From positions 64,008,714-64,072,713 of the forward strand of contig CM055094.1 of the NCBI GenBank assembly GCA_029204225.1: a stretch of DNA of 64,000 bases, read 5' to 3'. Below are positions 1-15,292 of the stretch, piece after piece. How positions within the stretch are numbered: the stretch's first letter is position 1; every line of letters begins with the position of its first letter. The translations under genes were made by a program, and so were the position numbers. The notes under the pieces are model-generated. The model did not search any database, was not told the DNA's origin, and was given only the letters and a program-made list of their open reading frames with translations. This DNA comes from Diphasiastrum complanatum (taxonomy: Eukaryota > Streptophyta > Lycopodiopsida > Lycopodiales > Lycopodiaceae).

Positions 1-434
1 CGCATGTGCTCTGATGATTAGGACACAAATCAGTAACTTGGCTGACAATTTTCGTAAAACTGAAATTTACGTAAAATTTAGTAAAGTCAAAAAAAAAAAT
101 AGTTAATGTCGCGTGTCAGGCATGCTTGAAGACATTAATCTAGCAAGATTAGAAATCAAATAGTGAATTATTTTTTTGATTTTGATTGCCTAAATACTGA
201 CATTGCTTTTGACAAATTTTCAAGTTCGTAAAATTTTGAAAATAAAAATAAAAATATGAGAATTCAAAATTTTCAGTTTTTTTCCAGTTTCTTGAATTAT
301 CTATGAAATGTTCTAAAGTTGGTGAACTGACCATACTGAAGTCAATTTCAGTTAGCTTTTGGTCAACTGTACTTCACTAATAGTTAATCAATTATTAACT
401 GAATTTAGTACTTTCCAAGAATAGATATATTGAG
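1..434. other. AT-rich stretch without a gene
   Basis: I see no coding frame, LTR terminus or primer-binding site here. It lies directly upstream of the first recognisable gag codons and could be the leader of that Gypsy element or unrelated flank. Confidence 0.5.
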
Positions 435-1345
435 ATGGCCAAAAAAATTGCAAATCAAGCTGCAAATCCAGGTGCACCATCCTATATGGTGATTTGCCAA
501 CAATTGAGTATGGCACTCAATGATATGAATAATCGGAATTGAGAGATCAACAAATGGAAGTTCTTCTAAACCAAGTCAAATTGTTGTTTTTGCCCAATCT
601 CGATTTCAACCAAAGACTTACTCCGGAGAGAAGAAGGAGAAGAAACCGGAAGTCATAGAAGATTGGCTCGTTAAATGGAGCAGTTATTTCAGCTTGCATG
701 GAGTTTTAAATGAGAAGAAAATTGAAGTGTCTTGTTTTACTTACGCAACAAAATGTCATCGTGGTGGTGAGATTTACCGGTGAAGACTACTACCTGGGAT
801 GTTTTTACGGAAGTCTTTAAAAAAGCTTACGTGATAGCAAATGATGTTGACTACTACCAGGAATTTGTGAACTGCAAAATGGTACTAAGGGCTTGGACTC
901 CTATATCCAGAAATTCATGGACCTTTGGAATAGGGTGATGCAAAGTTGGCTCTATGGTAGTTTGTTGCTTGCCAATTATCAAAACGAATGCAGACGAAAT
1001 GTGCTTCAAAGCCTCGAAAGCATATGATTCCACAGTGGTGGCATCCAAGAAGTTGCGCAAATTCCAATCGCCTTGAAAACCAAGAAGAGGAAGAAGCACG
1101 GTCTAGACCAAGCAAAATATTTTAACGAATTGGATCAAGTAACATCAGAATCCCAGAAACTGAAGAAAAAGAAGTTCAGAAAATCTCTGTCTTGGAAAAA
1201 GGCTAAGAAAGAGAACTTATGTTTTGTCTGTAAAAAGCCTAGACATATGATGAAGTTTTGTCCAGAAAGGAAGGAAATGTCGGGACCCGTGATCGAGATC
1301 CCAGGAGGTAATGGTAAGACTTTGGAAACTACTGACAAATTGTGA
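435..1345 (+). pseudogene. gag: Gypsy gag remnant with CCHC zinc knuckle
   Basis: An ATG at 435 begins a Gln/Ala-rich start that stops after about 35 codons. Capsid-like sequence (EDWLVKWSSYF, near 658-690) follows in another frame, and a basic tail leads to a zinc knuckle at 1220-1261. The knuckle has C-x2-C-x4-H-x4-C spacing, but the usual Gly before His is Arg. In the family, gag forms the virus-like particle and the knuckle binds the genomic RNA. At least three frames are needed to read it, so it is dead. Confidence 0.7.
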
Positions 1346-1424
1346 GTGTGAATGTTCTTTCAATACTGCTTCTTTCTTGCCTAATGAGCTTTTCCGTTTA
1401 ACTGGCACAATTAAAGATCAAGAG

Positions 1425-1880
1425 TGAGTATTCTATTGGATAGTGGTTCTACTCATAATTTTATTAATTCTCGTCTTGTATAGAAACCCAGCTTGGAAAC
1501 TGAAGCCAACAATCACATATACAAAGTTTATCTAGCTTCAAGAGCAGAGTTGGAGACTTAGAATGTAAAAGTCCCAAATCTCCCAATGATGATACAGAGA
1601 CATAGAGAATTAGTTAATTTTTATGTTTTAGACCTAGCCCGTACTGATTAAATTTTGGGATACGAATGGTTATTTAGTAAATCACCTTCTTTGATAATTG
1701 ATTTTGGGAAGCATGTTCTCACTTTCAAGGAGGATGATAAGGTAGTTACTTTATTTAACAATATTTTTGTACGTCCGTCAGATAAGATTTCTATAGTTCA
1801 TGAAATGGAAGCATTGGACTATTCACAGTATGAAGTTTTTTCAATATTTGCTATTCTAGTTGTGGATGTTCATGATATGC
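1425..1880 (+). pseudogene. pol: Gypsy aspartic protease remnant
   Basis: A retropepsin-like active site, DSGSTHNFI, is visible at 1439-1465 with the catalytic Asp intact, followed by a stop after about ten codons. Further on, an LGYEWL segment (from about 1652) matches the position of the conserved Leu-Gly-x-x-Trp-Leu element that closes the protease in plant Gypsy elements. The protease normally cuts the Gag-Pol precursor inside the particle. The frame is broken between the active site and this C-terminal part. Confidence 0.7.
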
Positions 1881-1881
1881 A

Positions 1882-2690
1882 ATGAAAGAACAGATCATGA
1901 ATGAATTTAAAGATGTTTTTCCATCTGAATTACCTCATGGTTTACCACCACCTAGGTCAGTAGACCACAAATTTGAGCTAATTGTAAGAAGTCAACCTAT
2001 CTCTAGACAACCTTACAAGTTTTCTCAGAAAGAGGAGATAGAGATTTCAAATCAAATAGAAAATTATCTGAGGATGGGACATATACAACCTAGTAAATCA
2101 CCATGGGGTGTTCATGTTCTTCTGAAAGCGAAAAAAGATGGAGGTTTTGGATGTGTGTGGATTACAAGGGGTTAAATAAGATAACTGTCAAGAATAAATA
2201 TCCGTTATCCAAAATGGATGACCTTGTAGATTGCTTGGGTGGAGCTCAGTATTTCACCAAGATAGATCTCAGGACAAGGTACCATCAGATAAGAATTAAA
2301 GTGGAAGATGTCCAAAAGACATGATTTCGTTTGGCCATTATGAGTTCTTAGTGCTGCCATTTGGGTTGACGAATGCTCCAGTGACATTCTAGCAAATGAT
2401 GAACGATTTGTTTCGTCCCTATTTGGGGAAGTTCGTGGTAGTATTCCTAGATGATATTCTCGTCTATAGTAAGACCTTTATGGAACACATAGAACACTTG
2501 AGAATCGTCTTGATGAAACTCCGGCAGGAGTTACTCTACGCTAAAGAGTCCAAGTGTGAATTCTTTAAGCAAGAGTTGGTTTATCTCGATCATAAAATCA
2601 TTGTTAACGGGATCAAGATTGAAGAGAATAAAATCAAAATAGTGATTGAATGGCCAACCTAGAAAACTCTGAGGCAAGTTAAATCATTTT
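1882..2690 (+). pseudogene. pol: Gypsy reverse transcriptase remnant
   Basis: The RT begins MKEQIMNEFKDVFPSEL and continues through the fingers region to a frameshift near 2140. The palm resumes in another frame with MCVDYKGLN and FTKIDLRTRYHQI, including the first catalytic Asp. A stop and further frameshifts near 2320-2395 precede the second catalytic box, FLDDILVYS, at 2444 onward, where both Asp residues remain. The thumb/connection follows to about 2690. Motifs and order are sound; at least two frameshifts and several stops inactivate it. Confidence 0.9.
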
Positions 2691-2874
2691 TAGAATTTTC
2701 TTCAAAAGATTTATTGAGGATTATTCTAAGGTAGCAGCTCCGCTCAATAATCTGACAAAAGAGATTGTTAATAAAAAGAAAAAGCGGAATCAACCTAGTC
2801 CGCCTGGAACAAGGAATTGAATCGGTGTTTTGAGAAACTTTAAACTCTGGTTGTTTCGGCTCCCGTGTTACAAA

Positions 2875-3255
2875 TCGCAAATCCAGACTTACCTTACGTT
2901 GTGAGAACTGACGCAAGTGATATTGCGATTGGAGTGGTTCTATTACAAATGGATAGGCCACTAGTGTTTGAAAGTGAAAAATTTATTGGTCTTCAGTTGC
3001 AGTATATACTGCGCATGAAAAGGAATTGTTTGTAGTAATCCATGCACTTAAAACTTGGAGACACTACTTGTATGGTAGTAAGTTTATAGTGTATACGGAT
3101 CACTAGCCTCTTAAGTATTTTTGCAATCAACATGATCTTCGGGGGAGGAAAGCTCAATGGGTTGAATTGATTCAAGAATTCGATCATGAAATCCGTTTCA
3201 TAAGAGACATCTCTAATCAATTTGTAGATGCTCTTGATCGGATCGATGAACTGAA
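2875..3255 (+). pseudogene. pol: Gypsy RNase H remnant
   Basis: The first acidic motif reads RTDASDIAIG (from about 2897). The Glu motif lies in YTAHEKELFVVIHAL, and a third motif reads VYTDH immediately before a stop at about 3104. The segment continues with the conserved tail FDHEIRFI up to about 3210. RNase H removes the RNA strand during reverse transcription. The catalytic acids visible are kept, but the frame is interrupted. Confidence 0.8.
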
Positions 3256-3289
3256 TGACTTGTCATTCACCTAGATTTTCACAGATCTA

Positions 3290-3690
3290 TATCTTTTGCT
3301 GAGAGGAAAATATGAATCAGACTCCCATTTTGGTCATATTTGGAACATTGTTCAAACCGGAAGAAATGTGGACAGTGTTGAGTCAAGTTCACAGGGGACT
3401 CAACTAACAAAGAAAGATAAGAAAATTGTGAGACAGTTTACCATTCGAGATGGATTGCTATTTTGGGATGGAAAAGTTTGTGTACCTGGGGATGAGGAGC
3501 TCAAACGCAAGATTTGGTTTGAATGTCATGACATACCCTGTGCAGGACATCCCGATATACACAGGACTCTAGACTTGGTTAGAAGGGAGTTTTATTGGCC
3601 AAAACTCAAGCCATATGTCGAGTCATATGTAATTAAATACAAGCCCTATCAACTAGCAAAGGCTGAACGCCATAAGGCTGGTTAGCGATG
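3290..3690 (+). pseudogene. pol: Gypsy integrase N-terminal zinc domain, truncated
   Basis: An open frame of about 129 codons ends in the H2C2 region: two His residues (HDIPCAGH) and REFYWPKLKPYV are clear. The two zinc-binding Cys positions are both Tyr (codons tac at 3638-3640 and tat at 3647-3649), consistent with two G-to-A transitions. The catalytic DDE core that should follow is absent. After the stop at 3685 only a basic-rich scrap is seen. Confidence 0.8.
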
Positions 3691-4161
<471 letters not shown>

Positions 4162-4439
4162 CTGAAGTGAATTTGGTAGAAGTTTATTAGAAAAGACGGA
4201 AGATACAATACAAAGAAAATGACTTTTCTTTTATAGATTTAAGAGGTGAGCCTCCGCCACTCTGATTGGCCACTTCATTGAGACAAAGATTCTAATCCAA
4301 GCCCTTCAAATTAACACAAAGGGAATCTAATGATTCTAAAAAAGCACAAAATAATTCACGTGTATCATGTGAGTCCCACTTGGACCAAAATTAGATTCCT
4401 TATTGCAACTTCAGTTTGTGATTTTGGACCTCTACATTA

Positions 4440-4640
4440 TTTATTTACACCTAGGGCCCAAGTCTCTAGGAAACAACTTGAACCAACTAGCAATGTGCTC
4501 ATTGGGTTGGGCTTAACCTGTAGGATGCCAGTGCCCTCGCACTTATTACTCTAGTTGTACAGTATAATGTGACGGGGCCCACTTCTTAAGACTTGGCCAA
4601 CAATAGTTTTAGTGATGGGACCCATTAAGCGCCCAATAGG
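4440..4640 (-). repeat. Diverged Gypsy LTR copy, inverted
   Basis: The reverse complement of about 4503-4640 matches the LTR at 10629-10770. Shared blocks include aagtgggcccc, ctagagtaataagtg, agggcact and taagcccaaccc. The outer TG-type end lies near 4638. The half toward 4440 is too diverged to place the other terminus. No internal region is attached. Confidence 0.65.
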
Positions 4641-4654
4641 CTGTATCTACCCCA

Positions 4655-5340
4655 ATGCAGGTCTTAATGGATCAAGTTGAAAAGATGGCAAGGCAGCAAC
4701 AAATGGAACAGATGACTGCAAACTTGGATCAAAAGATAAAGATGATTTAGAATCTTTCATCTCAACCATCACATTTGGTTGCACAACAATACCCACGACG
4801 TGATAATGTTTGGTGTCCAATCTACGCTCAGAATCACACCGCTAATGAATATTGAAGCAGTGCTCATCAGTAAAATATTATCATCTGTGCAGCACACCCA
4901 TGCATGACACTAGATTTTCTACCTTTAATTCATGAGTTATGCAGCAACAAAGGGCAGAGTTCTAGACTTCATACGTGTATCCTCAAAGTGCGCCAAATGC
5001 TACATCAAGACTGGGACCTTCTCCACAACAACAAAGGTTATCGCTGCACCACTTGTTGGAGCAAATGTACCAGGGGCTCCTATGAATTTTGCCATTGCGG
5101 AAGTTGAGCTTCTACCACCCATTGAGCCATGGGTAAATCAACCAAAAATTTACCTTGATCACGTCTTGAATTATTCTTACCTTGTCTATGTTGCACAAAT
5201 GTAGAAGCAATGGGACAGAACTAGTCAAGAATGTTTTGGATGTGAGAATTCAGATTGTCTAACGTCCAAGTATAGGGCAATACTCCCATTCTGTAGGAAA
5301 TGTGGATATGGCCATGATGGGGACGATGGAGTATGGAGAA
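4655..5340 (+). pseudogene. gag: Probable Gypsy gag scrap (Gln/Pro-rich, broken zinc motif)
   Basis: A Gln/Met-rich stretch is followed by WCPIYAQNHTANEY (about 4810-4850). It has the spacing of a retroviral zinc knuckle in which two Cys positions read Tyr. Pro/Gln-rich sequence follows in another frame (about 4978-5085), then Cys-rich scraps near 5230-5320. It sits next to the inverted Gypsy LTR fragment. Identification rests on composition and one damaged motif. Confidence 0.35.
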
Positions 5341-5999
5341 CGAGAGTGGAGAAGAGAGCAAGAATATTTGCGGAATAGCTCTCCCGCTATAATGGGCTGC
5401 TAGATAAAACAGTCCAATAGAATGTTTATGCTAAGTATAATCACAGTTTAAGTGTTCTTGTGCCCAACAGGATCTTATAAATTAATTCATACTTACAAAA
5501 ACAAAAATGAGTACAGTCCATCGAAGAGATTAGAAATGGTTTGTGTGTAGTATTACTGAAAAATGGATTTAATCTAAAGTTTAGTTCTAAAATAGATTGA
5601 AAGAGTAGTATGACAGCGCAAGTTCCTCAGGCGTCAAAGACAGCCACCATCTGTTCGAGTAACCAAATGTTGTCAAACAACAATGAAGTGCATTCAAATC
5701 ACAACAATCATTCATCTACGTTATACACAGATAGAAAAGCATGCTACCGCTATATTACACTGAAGCACAACAAAATAGCAGTTACAACCAGAATGACAGC
5801 GTAACTAGGAGGCTCAAAATCATTCATCTCATGGACGGAGCATCACGTAGACTGTGCCTGGATGATCCATTTATAGAATTCATCCATGTATTAATTATAG
5901 TAAATATTTGTCACCTAATTAGGTAAGCCGTTGTAATTGGAAGTATTTGGCTTGTGTGACAACTATACATGGTATATATGGTCAACGAATCAAGGAATG
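5341..5999. other. Interval without a recognisable gene
   Basis: Two short open frames near 5610-5926 show no family motif. I see no repeat structure. Confidence 0.5.
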
Positions 6000-6394
6000 T
6001 TAACGCGAACGAGGACGTCGCAAATTCTCGCACTTCGCATTTTACGTGATGTGGCTTTCTCTCACTTTGCATTTTTGGGAAGTGGCTGGAAACGTGTCGG
6101 GATTTTTTTCTCTCTTTGGGATTTTGCGAAAAAGTCGACAGTGCTCTTAAAATGCCAACAATGCTCTTAAAAAGTGAAGGTATTTTTGAAATACTTTAAC
6201 TTCTTCAAAATAATTGAAAGGAAGAAGTTGAAGGCAAAAAGCCAACACTGTCGCATTTCAGAAAAAGCCGACACTGTGAAAAACATAGTTCATTTCTATA
6301 GACTATTGCAGCACTTAGAGTATTTCTGTAGACTAAGTGACACTTAGCGTAATTCTACAGACTGTCGAAAAAGTAATGTATTTTTGCAGGCTTG
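6000..6394 (-). repeat. Fragment of a family-B-like Copia LTR, inverted
   Basis: The reverse complement shares the hallmark words of the family B LTR at 52121-53073: cagtctgtagaaat-type blocks, repeated gacactgtcg / gtcgacagtg words and tttttgcgaaaaag. It abuts the minus-strand Copia pol fragment, as a 3' LTR would. Termini are not clear. Confidence 0.5.
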
Positions 6395-6870
6395 TTCTAA
6401 ACTTCCCTGAATATATCTCATCACTCTCTTTAATGCTTTCCAATGGGAGAACCTAGGATTAGACATGAATTGACTTAACGTGCTAACAATGTCTGCTAAA
6501 TTTGGTCTAGTACACAACATTGCATACATCAAAGATCCTATTAGTGAATGATAAGGCTAATTCGTTATGTCAAGTACTTCACTATTAGAATCAGCACAAG
6601 TAGATTTAGTCAATACTATACTTGGATCCATTAGAGTATCAATTGGTTCATATGAAATTTTTCTAATATGCCTCTTAGATATGCTTGCTGGCTAAGATAG
6701 ATCTTCTTCTGACGTCTATTTCTAGTAATGTGAATTCCTAGCAAAGAATGAACAACTCCTAAATCATTCATGTCAAATTTCTTTGACAGATCACTCTTAG
6801 TAGTGTGCAGAAGAGAAGTGTCAAGAGCTGCAAGTCTATTAGAGTCATATACTGAAGTTTCTCGGAAGCT
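6395..6870 (-). pseudogene. pol: Copia RT C-terminus to RNase H start, fragment
   Basis: Two minus-strand frames join here. The first (6631-6870) reads DTSLLHTTKSDLSKKFDM and GILEKFHMNQ, the part just after the RT YxDD box; it closely matches the plus-strand copy at 14020-14200. The second (about 6395-6590) reads SLMYAMLCTRPNLA and NPRFSHWKALKRVMRYI, the connection before RNase H. A frame change separates them. The YxDD box and RNase H active site are missing. Confidence 0.8.
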
Positions 6871-7128
6871 GTCGTGCATTCAAAAGAAGGTGGAAAACTG
6901 AGTTTCCCTCCATTATAGTTGTAGTTTAAAAATCTTTGTAGAGTCATCTACTACAAAAATTGGTAGTTTTAAAAAAAAAAATTGTGTAGAGTTTCTTTAC
7001 TTCCTAAAGAAACCTTGATTATAGAAGCTTGGGTAAGTTAGAAACCTTGTTCTCTAAAGAGATTGTACGTGTGTATTATTCCATATTTTTGATAGCAAGA
7101 CAAGGTGAATATGAACGAGGAAGAATCC

Positions 7129-7242
<114 letters not shown>

Positions 7243-7260
7243 ATTTTAAATATGACTCAA

Positions 7261-10628
<3,368 letters not shown>

Positions 10629-10856
10629 TGTTGGACACTTAGTGGGTCCTGCCACTAAAGTACTGTTCGCTAAGCTTACCAAAGTGGGCCCCTCCTCAGT
10701 ACACTGTACAGCTAGAGTAATAAGTGAGAGGGCACTAGCTTCCTACATGTATAAGCCCAACCCGGAATAGGGTAGTTTTGTAAGCTAACTTTGAGAAGGG
10801 AAGCACTATTCCCTTGGAAACGAATTGATGTGTGACATGTGACTTAGGTCGCTACA
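10629..10856 (+). repeat. Gypsy LTR, about 228 bp
   Basis: It starts TGTTGGACACTTAG and ends GGTCGCTACA, and is followed after six bases by a primer-binding-site-like sequence, so it would be the 5' LTR of a plus-strand element. A diverged inverted copy lies at 4440-4640. The attached internal region is only about 300 bp before another element starts. Confidence 0.6.
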
Positions 10857-10862
10857 AACTTT

Positions 10863-10880
10863 TGGCACCAATGCCAGCGA
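10863..10880 (+). promoter_or_regulatory. Degenerate Asp-tRNA-type primer-binding site
   Basis: TGGCACCAATGCCAGCGA resembles the tRNA-Asp-type site used by several plant Gypsy elements. The differences include G-to-A changes at former CpG positions. A better preserved site of the same type is at 62245. Confidence 0.6.
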
Positions 10881-11185
10881 ATAGATTAGCATTTTCTTGT
10901 CTAATTAGCTTGCTTACATTATTTGTGTAGTTTTCATTCTTGTTTGTGGAATAGAGGTGTGTGGGGTAGAGTAGCATGGATTAGTGGTTTTTTTTTTTTC
11001 ATGATTTTTTCTTGTGGGATATGTGGAGAGAGATTGAGAGGTGGGAAACTTCATATCCAAGCACCCTATTCCTTCCATAGATCCTAAAAAACAATAAAAA
11101 TTAGAAAATATGTGTAGTTTTGGTAATCTATCAAGAAAAAGAGCTAAAAAAACGTCCACTACATGATATCTTCCTGCTTTGTTTC
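10881..11185. other. Short leader scrap, no gene
   Basis: This sequence follows the Gypsy primer site and is cut off by the Copia family F LTR. No frame has a family motif. Confidence 0.4.
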
Positions 11186-11560
11186 AACTAACCCTTGTCT
11201 ACTTGGCAGTACATTGTACCACAACCTTTTCGTAGTTTTGGAGAAGGTTAGTTCCCAGGCAAATTCTTGTAATCACAAGTATGTTGTGTATATATAAACA
11301 TCCAAGAGGGCGAAAGATTGAGCATCGGAAGTTGCACCACATTAAGGCTGTAACCACTTGTGGTGTTCGTGCTCCATATTGAGCAAATGCTCTTATGTCA
11401 AGCATTCAATGTAAAGTATCAATAACACCTTCTACTATCTGTATTTAATCTCGATATGTGTGTGTTGTGTTGATTGCACTTTCTCAATTGCTTGTCTCAA
11501 TTCGCTCACTCAGTCTGATCAAATCACAAACGTCTTCGACTCCTTAAAATTTGATCAGAC
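11186..11560 (+). repeat. Probable 5' LTR of Copia family F (ends approximate)
   Basis: A TATA-like box at 11289-11298 lies upstream of a T/C-rich stretch that runs into gag. No second LTR is available to define the ends, so both coordinates are estimates. Confidence 0.4.
11289..11298 (+). promoter_or_regulatory. TATA-like box in family F LTR
   Basis: TATATATAAA sits at a plausible LTR promoter position, about 350 bases upstream of the gag remains. Confidence 0.4.
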
Positions 11561-11639
11561 GACGACTGTCTCCGACACTTGAGGAACAAATGCCATCTCT
11601 CTACACTATTACACCAAATTCTAAATGAAAACTTCAGAA

Positions 11640-12365
11640 AGACAAGTCCAAGGGCAAGAATCAGTTGTACAAACGACAACAGCAGAAGCCTCAACCTCCA
11701 TCAGAGAGCATTGGATCCAAAAAGCGACTCTTTTGCAAATATTGTAAGAGGGCGAACCACGACATCAACGATTGTCGTATTCAAATCTACAATGAGACGA
11801 AGAAGCAACAACACCAACAGCAGACAAACTCTACTGATGCAACAGAATCTAAGGACCAAACCATTGATGATGTCAAACCGTCAGAACTATTAATGGCTTG
11901 AAAAAATAATGATGTAGATTACGATAGTTGGTATCTGGACAATGGCACTACCCAACATATGAGTCTTCAAAGAGAATGGTTTACTGAATATGTAAGTTAC
12001 ACCAGCGATGAAATCATCTACCTTGGAGACTCAAGTACAATCCACGTGAAAGGTATAGGACATCAAAGATCATGTTCAAAAATGTGTTCTTCATTTTTGT
12101 TTCGAATGTCTTTCACGTACCTCAGTTGTCTAAGAATCTTCTTTCAATTTCAAAGTTGATTGATGAGGGATACGTTGTCACTTTTTCTCCTGAGCAGTGG
12201 ACAATCTTCAACAAAGATGCTACTTTGACTACTTGCACTCGAGTTGGGAACTTATATGTACTTTCTAATTCTAGTGCATTAGCTACTACTTCTTATGAGA
12301 ATGTAAACGATCATTTGGACATGTTAATACAAGATCCCTTTCCTACATGCGTTGTAATAATTTAG
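11640..12365 (+). pseudogene. gag: Copia F gag C-terminus and protease
   Basis: A CCHC knuckle CKYCKRANHDINDC lies at 11734-11775 with correct spacing, followed by a Gln/Thr-rich linker and a stop at about 11899. The protease active site reads YLDNGTTQHMS: the Ser after the catalytic Asp is Asn (aat at 11941-11943), a likely G-to-A change. The protease C-terminal half (VPQLSKNLLSISKLIDEGY) continues in a shifted frame to 12365. A short deletion near 12063 probably caused the shift. Confidence 0.85.
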
Positions 12366-13160
12366 TTGATGGATTAAATTTTTTTCTTTTATTAGATAGG
12401 AAATAATTTTTTTGTGAACCTTACATTTACAGTAAACATTCATGAAGCAGATTTCCCAGAACACACTCCATCGGAACAAAGCATGTATAAGATCTTGTAC
12501 ATAGTGACCTTTGTGGACCAATGTAAGCTCCATCCTTAGGAAATGCACTTTACTTTATCACCTTCGTAAATGACTATTTGAGATGGATGACAGTCATGTT
12601 CATAAAGCATAAGTCCAAAGCCTTCTAATGTTTCAAGAAATTCAAGGCCATGGTTGAGACCCTAACATCTAGACATGTGAAAGCACTATGAAGCGACGGT
12701 GGTGGTGAGTACATCTCGAATGAGATGTCTGACTATCTGGCCAAACATGGTATTCGAAGACAATTTGCAACCTCTTATTCACCTCAGCATAACAGAATTG
12801 CAGAAAGAAAGAATTGAACACTACTTAATTCAACCAGATCTATGCTACACCAATCCAATTTACCTTTGAAATTGTGGGCAGAAGCCATTACCACAACATG
12901 TTATCTACAAAACAGATCCAGCACAAAAGCAGCCAATGGAAGAACTCCTTATCCAGTTTCGCATGGGCACAAACCTAGTGTCAGTCATCTAAAAATCTTT
13001 GGTTGTATATGTTTTGTTCATGTTCCTAAGAAACTTAGGAAGAAATTGGACCAAAGGTCAAATAAATACATTTTCATTGGCTATCCCCATGAACATAAGG
13101 CTTACAAAGTTTATGATCCATCCACCAATGTAGCATTTGTTCTAGGGATGTAATCTTCAA
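12366..13160 (+). pseudogene. pol: Copia F integrase remnant
   Basis: The first half is badly broken. From about 12690 the core is readable: GGGEYISNEM, FATSYSPQHNRIAERKN with the catalytic Glu still present, then a stop. The C-terminal part, LKIFGCICFVHVPKKLRKKL, runs to 13153. The zinc region and first Asp are not readable. In the family this enzyme inserts the cDNA into the chromosome. Confidence 0.8.
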
Positions 13161-13343
13161 AGAGGATATATTCCACGACTTTAACAACCATCAACAAATG
13201 ATGTTGTGTCATTTCATCCTATCTTACACAACATCAAATCTTCCACTGATGATGTCCCTTCCATAGAATTTGCATCCGAAGAAATTTGAGCTACAAAAGT
13301 CGAGCAGCCGGCAACACATGTCAAAAGACTTGATCAAGCTAGT

Positions 13344-14226
13344 TTGAGCAAGTCTAGAGAGATTAAGGAAGAGACACCATTCGAATCTGGTCAACCAATT
13401 GTTCGAAGATATTCGAGAACTCTAACAATGCCTGAGAGGTACACACCTCAATCTTTCTGGACTTCATCTAGAGATCCAGAGACCCTAGCCAAAGAAATCA
13501 ACTCTAAGGATGTTGTGAAGTGGCTCGAAGCAATGGAAAGCGAGTACAACTCACTTTTGTCAAACCAAACCTAGACCTTGGTCGATTTCCCCACTCACAA
13601 GAGAGTTATCAACAACAAGTGGATCTTCAAGAAGAAAATCAACCCTGATGGTTTCATTGCAAAATGGAAAGCAAGGCTGGTGGCCAAAGGATTCACTCAA
13701 ATCCAGAGAGTGGATTACCAGGAAATATTTAGTCCTCTTCTCAAAATGTAGTCAATCAGGACCCACCCTCATTGCACTTGCAACTGTCGAAGACCTCGAA
13801 ATGCATCTAATGGATGCCGAAATAGCCTTTCTCAATGGCTATATTGAAGAGGAGCTACACACCTTCCAACCTGAAGGTTTCAAAGTCAAAGGTCAAGACC
13901 AAGAGCACAAAGTGTGCAAGCTCCACGAAGCAATCTCTGAACTACAATGTTTATTCCAAACACATAGGTGTCAATTTAGTTGACATACTCTAAACATGGA
14001 TGATGCACTCATTCTATCCAATGACACATCCTTGTTGCACACTACTAAGAGTGATTTGTCGAAGGAATTCGACATGACTGACTTAGGCACTATTCATTCG
14101 TTGTTAGAAATGCACATTACTAGAGATAGATTACATAAGAAGACTTATCTCAACCAACAGAAATATCTAAATAATATTCTAGAAAAATTCTATCTCTACT
14201 TCTTGAATTACTTTCACTCTCTCTAA
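13344..14226 (+). pseudogene. pol: Copia F reverse transcriptase remnant
   Basis: The linker before RT (SREIKEETPFESGQPIVRRY) leads into WIFKKKINPDGFIAKWKARL, the classic Copia RT start, with a nonsense codon at about 13573. Frames change near 13650-13740. The palm motif occurs at 13990-14010 as MDDALILSNDTSLLH, so both Asp of the YxDD box remain although Tyr is lost. The region between the palm start and this box carries a deletion: only about 250 bases separate LKM and MDD. Confidence 0.85.
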
Positions 14227-14309
14227 AATATCTGATCCTATGGACTCAAATAGTCTAATACAAGGGAGTTCATGAAGGAACTCTAATTTACACTACCATT
14301 GATTATTGA

Positions 14310-14796
14310 CTCAAGTATATGGAATGTATGTTCTTCCTCTTCTTCTTCATCTATATTTCGTTACTGATTTATTGTATGTATATACACATCAATTGCAGTG
14401 GTCGTAAAGATTACAACTGTGTGGGTAACAGTCATCATGAAGTGATGCAGTTACTGCATAGTGAATGGTGATGTAGTCTATAGTGCATAGAGCAGACAAT
14501 GAGTTCCATTTTGACTAGTGAGGGTCAACAATCGACAATCGTCGAAGGTGTCAAATGAGTCGAGTCTACTTGTTCGCCCTTGAGAAGACATCGATGGAGT
14601 CGAAGTCGTCGATAGACTTCGGTTGAGTCAGTGAAGTCAACGTCGATGAAGTCGAGTCGATCCTGCTCTGCTTCAAATAGTTATATGTACAGATTGTTCG
14701 ACTTATGCAAGTAAGGCTACTGTCATTGTAGAGAGAGAATATCATAGTGCTCAGCAAATGAGTTTAGGTGAGTAGGAGTGAAGATTAACTCCAACA
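14310..14796 (-). repeat. Copia family G LTR, minus strand (inner end approximate)
   Basis: On the minus strand an LTR-like TGTTGGAGTTAATC begins at 14796, just after a short A-rich stretch and the end of an RNase H frame, as a 3' LTR should. It is rich in GTCGA words (14535-14670). The far end (about 14310) is an estimate because no second copy exists. Confidence 0.6.
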
Positions 14797-14814
14797 CTCA
14801 ATTTTAAGCTTAAT

Positions 14815-15292
14815 CTTGAATGAAACTTAATAAGTTGCATGAATTAATATGCTTTTCCCTCAACAGAGGTTTAGTCAAAATATCAGTCAGCATACTATTA
14901 GGATGACAATAACTTAATTCGACAATCTTGTTCAGAACTTTGTCTCTAAGAAAATGAAATTGAACTTCAATGTGTTTAGTTCTAGAGTGAGTTCGTCGGT
15001 TCAAAGATAGAGCTATGCAGCTCTAATTGTCGCAATAGAGTATAGGTGTTCTGAGTTGGGAAAAAATTAGATCCTGGAGCAATCTTTTGACCTAGATAAT
15101 TTTCTTCACTATAGAGGTGGCTGCAATATATTCGGACTCTGTGGAAGACAAAGAAATGCATTTCTACTTTCAACTATTCCATGAAATGGGTCCTGCTGCT
15201 AGAAAGCATAAGTAGCTAGAAGTGGATTTTCTTGTGTCCACATCTCTAGCCCAATCAGAGTTGGAATAAGCATGTAAAGTTAGAGAGTCCTC
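14815..15292 (-). pseudogene. pol: Copia G RNase H fragment
   Basis: The minus strand reads AYSNSDWARDVDTRKSTSS, then SLSSTESEYIAATSI, RTKHIEVQFHFLRDKVLN and SMLTDILTKPLL, the full Copia RNase H signature. The first acidic residue is Asn (codon at 15260-15262), a likely G-to-A change. Stops and one frameshift interrupt it. The upstream end is cut by the family C LTR that starts at 15293. Confidence 0.85.

Larger units (their letters stand above)
435..3690 (+). mobile_element. Decayed Ty3/Gypsy retrotransposon, no LTRs seen
   Basis: The order gag, zinc knuckle, protease, RT, RNase H, integrase zinc domain is that of Ty3/Gypsy; Copia would place integrase before RT. The RT resembles plant chromoviruses in its LPHGLPPPR segment before the fingers domain, though a lineage call by eye is tentative. 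Each domain lies in a different or interrupted frame, so no polyprotein can be made. The integrase core and chromodomain are missing: recognisable coding stops just after the zinc domain. No primer site or LTR pair could be placed. Confidence 0.85.
11186..14290 (+). mobile_element. Copia retrotransposon family F, degenerate
   Basis: A plus-strand Copia order is seen: LTR-like promoter region, gag zinc knuckle, protease, integrase, RT. The leader and gag N-terminus are missing, and coding ends at about 14226 in the RT C-terminal part; RNase H and the 3' LTR are absent. A minus-strand Copia LTR and RNase H (family G) follow directly. The minus fragment at 6395-6870 is a second copy of part of F. 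Confidence 0.8.

Noticed and set aside
435-3690. Possible endogenous pararetrovirus (caulimovirid)
   Set aside because: An integrase zinc domain follows RNase H and no movement protein is seen, which fits Ty3/Gypsy rather than a caulimovirid.
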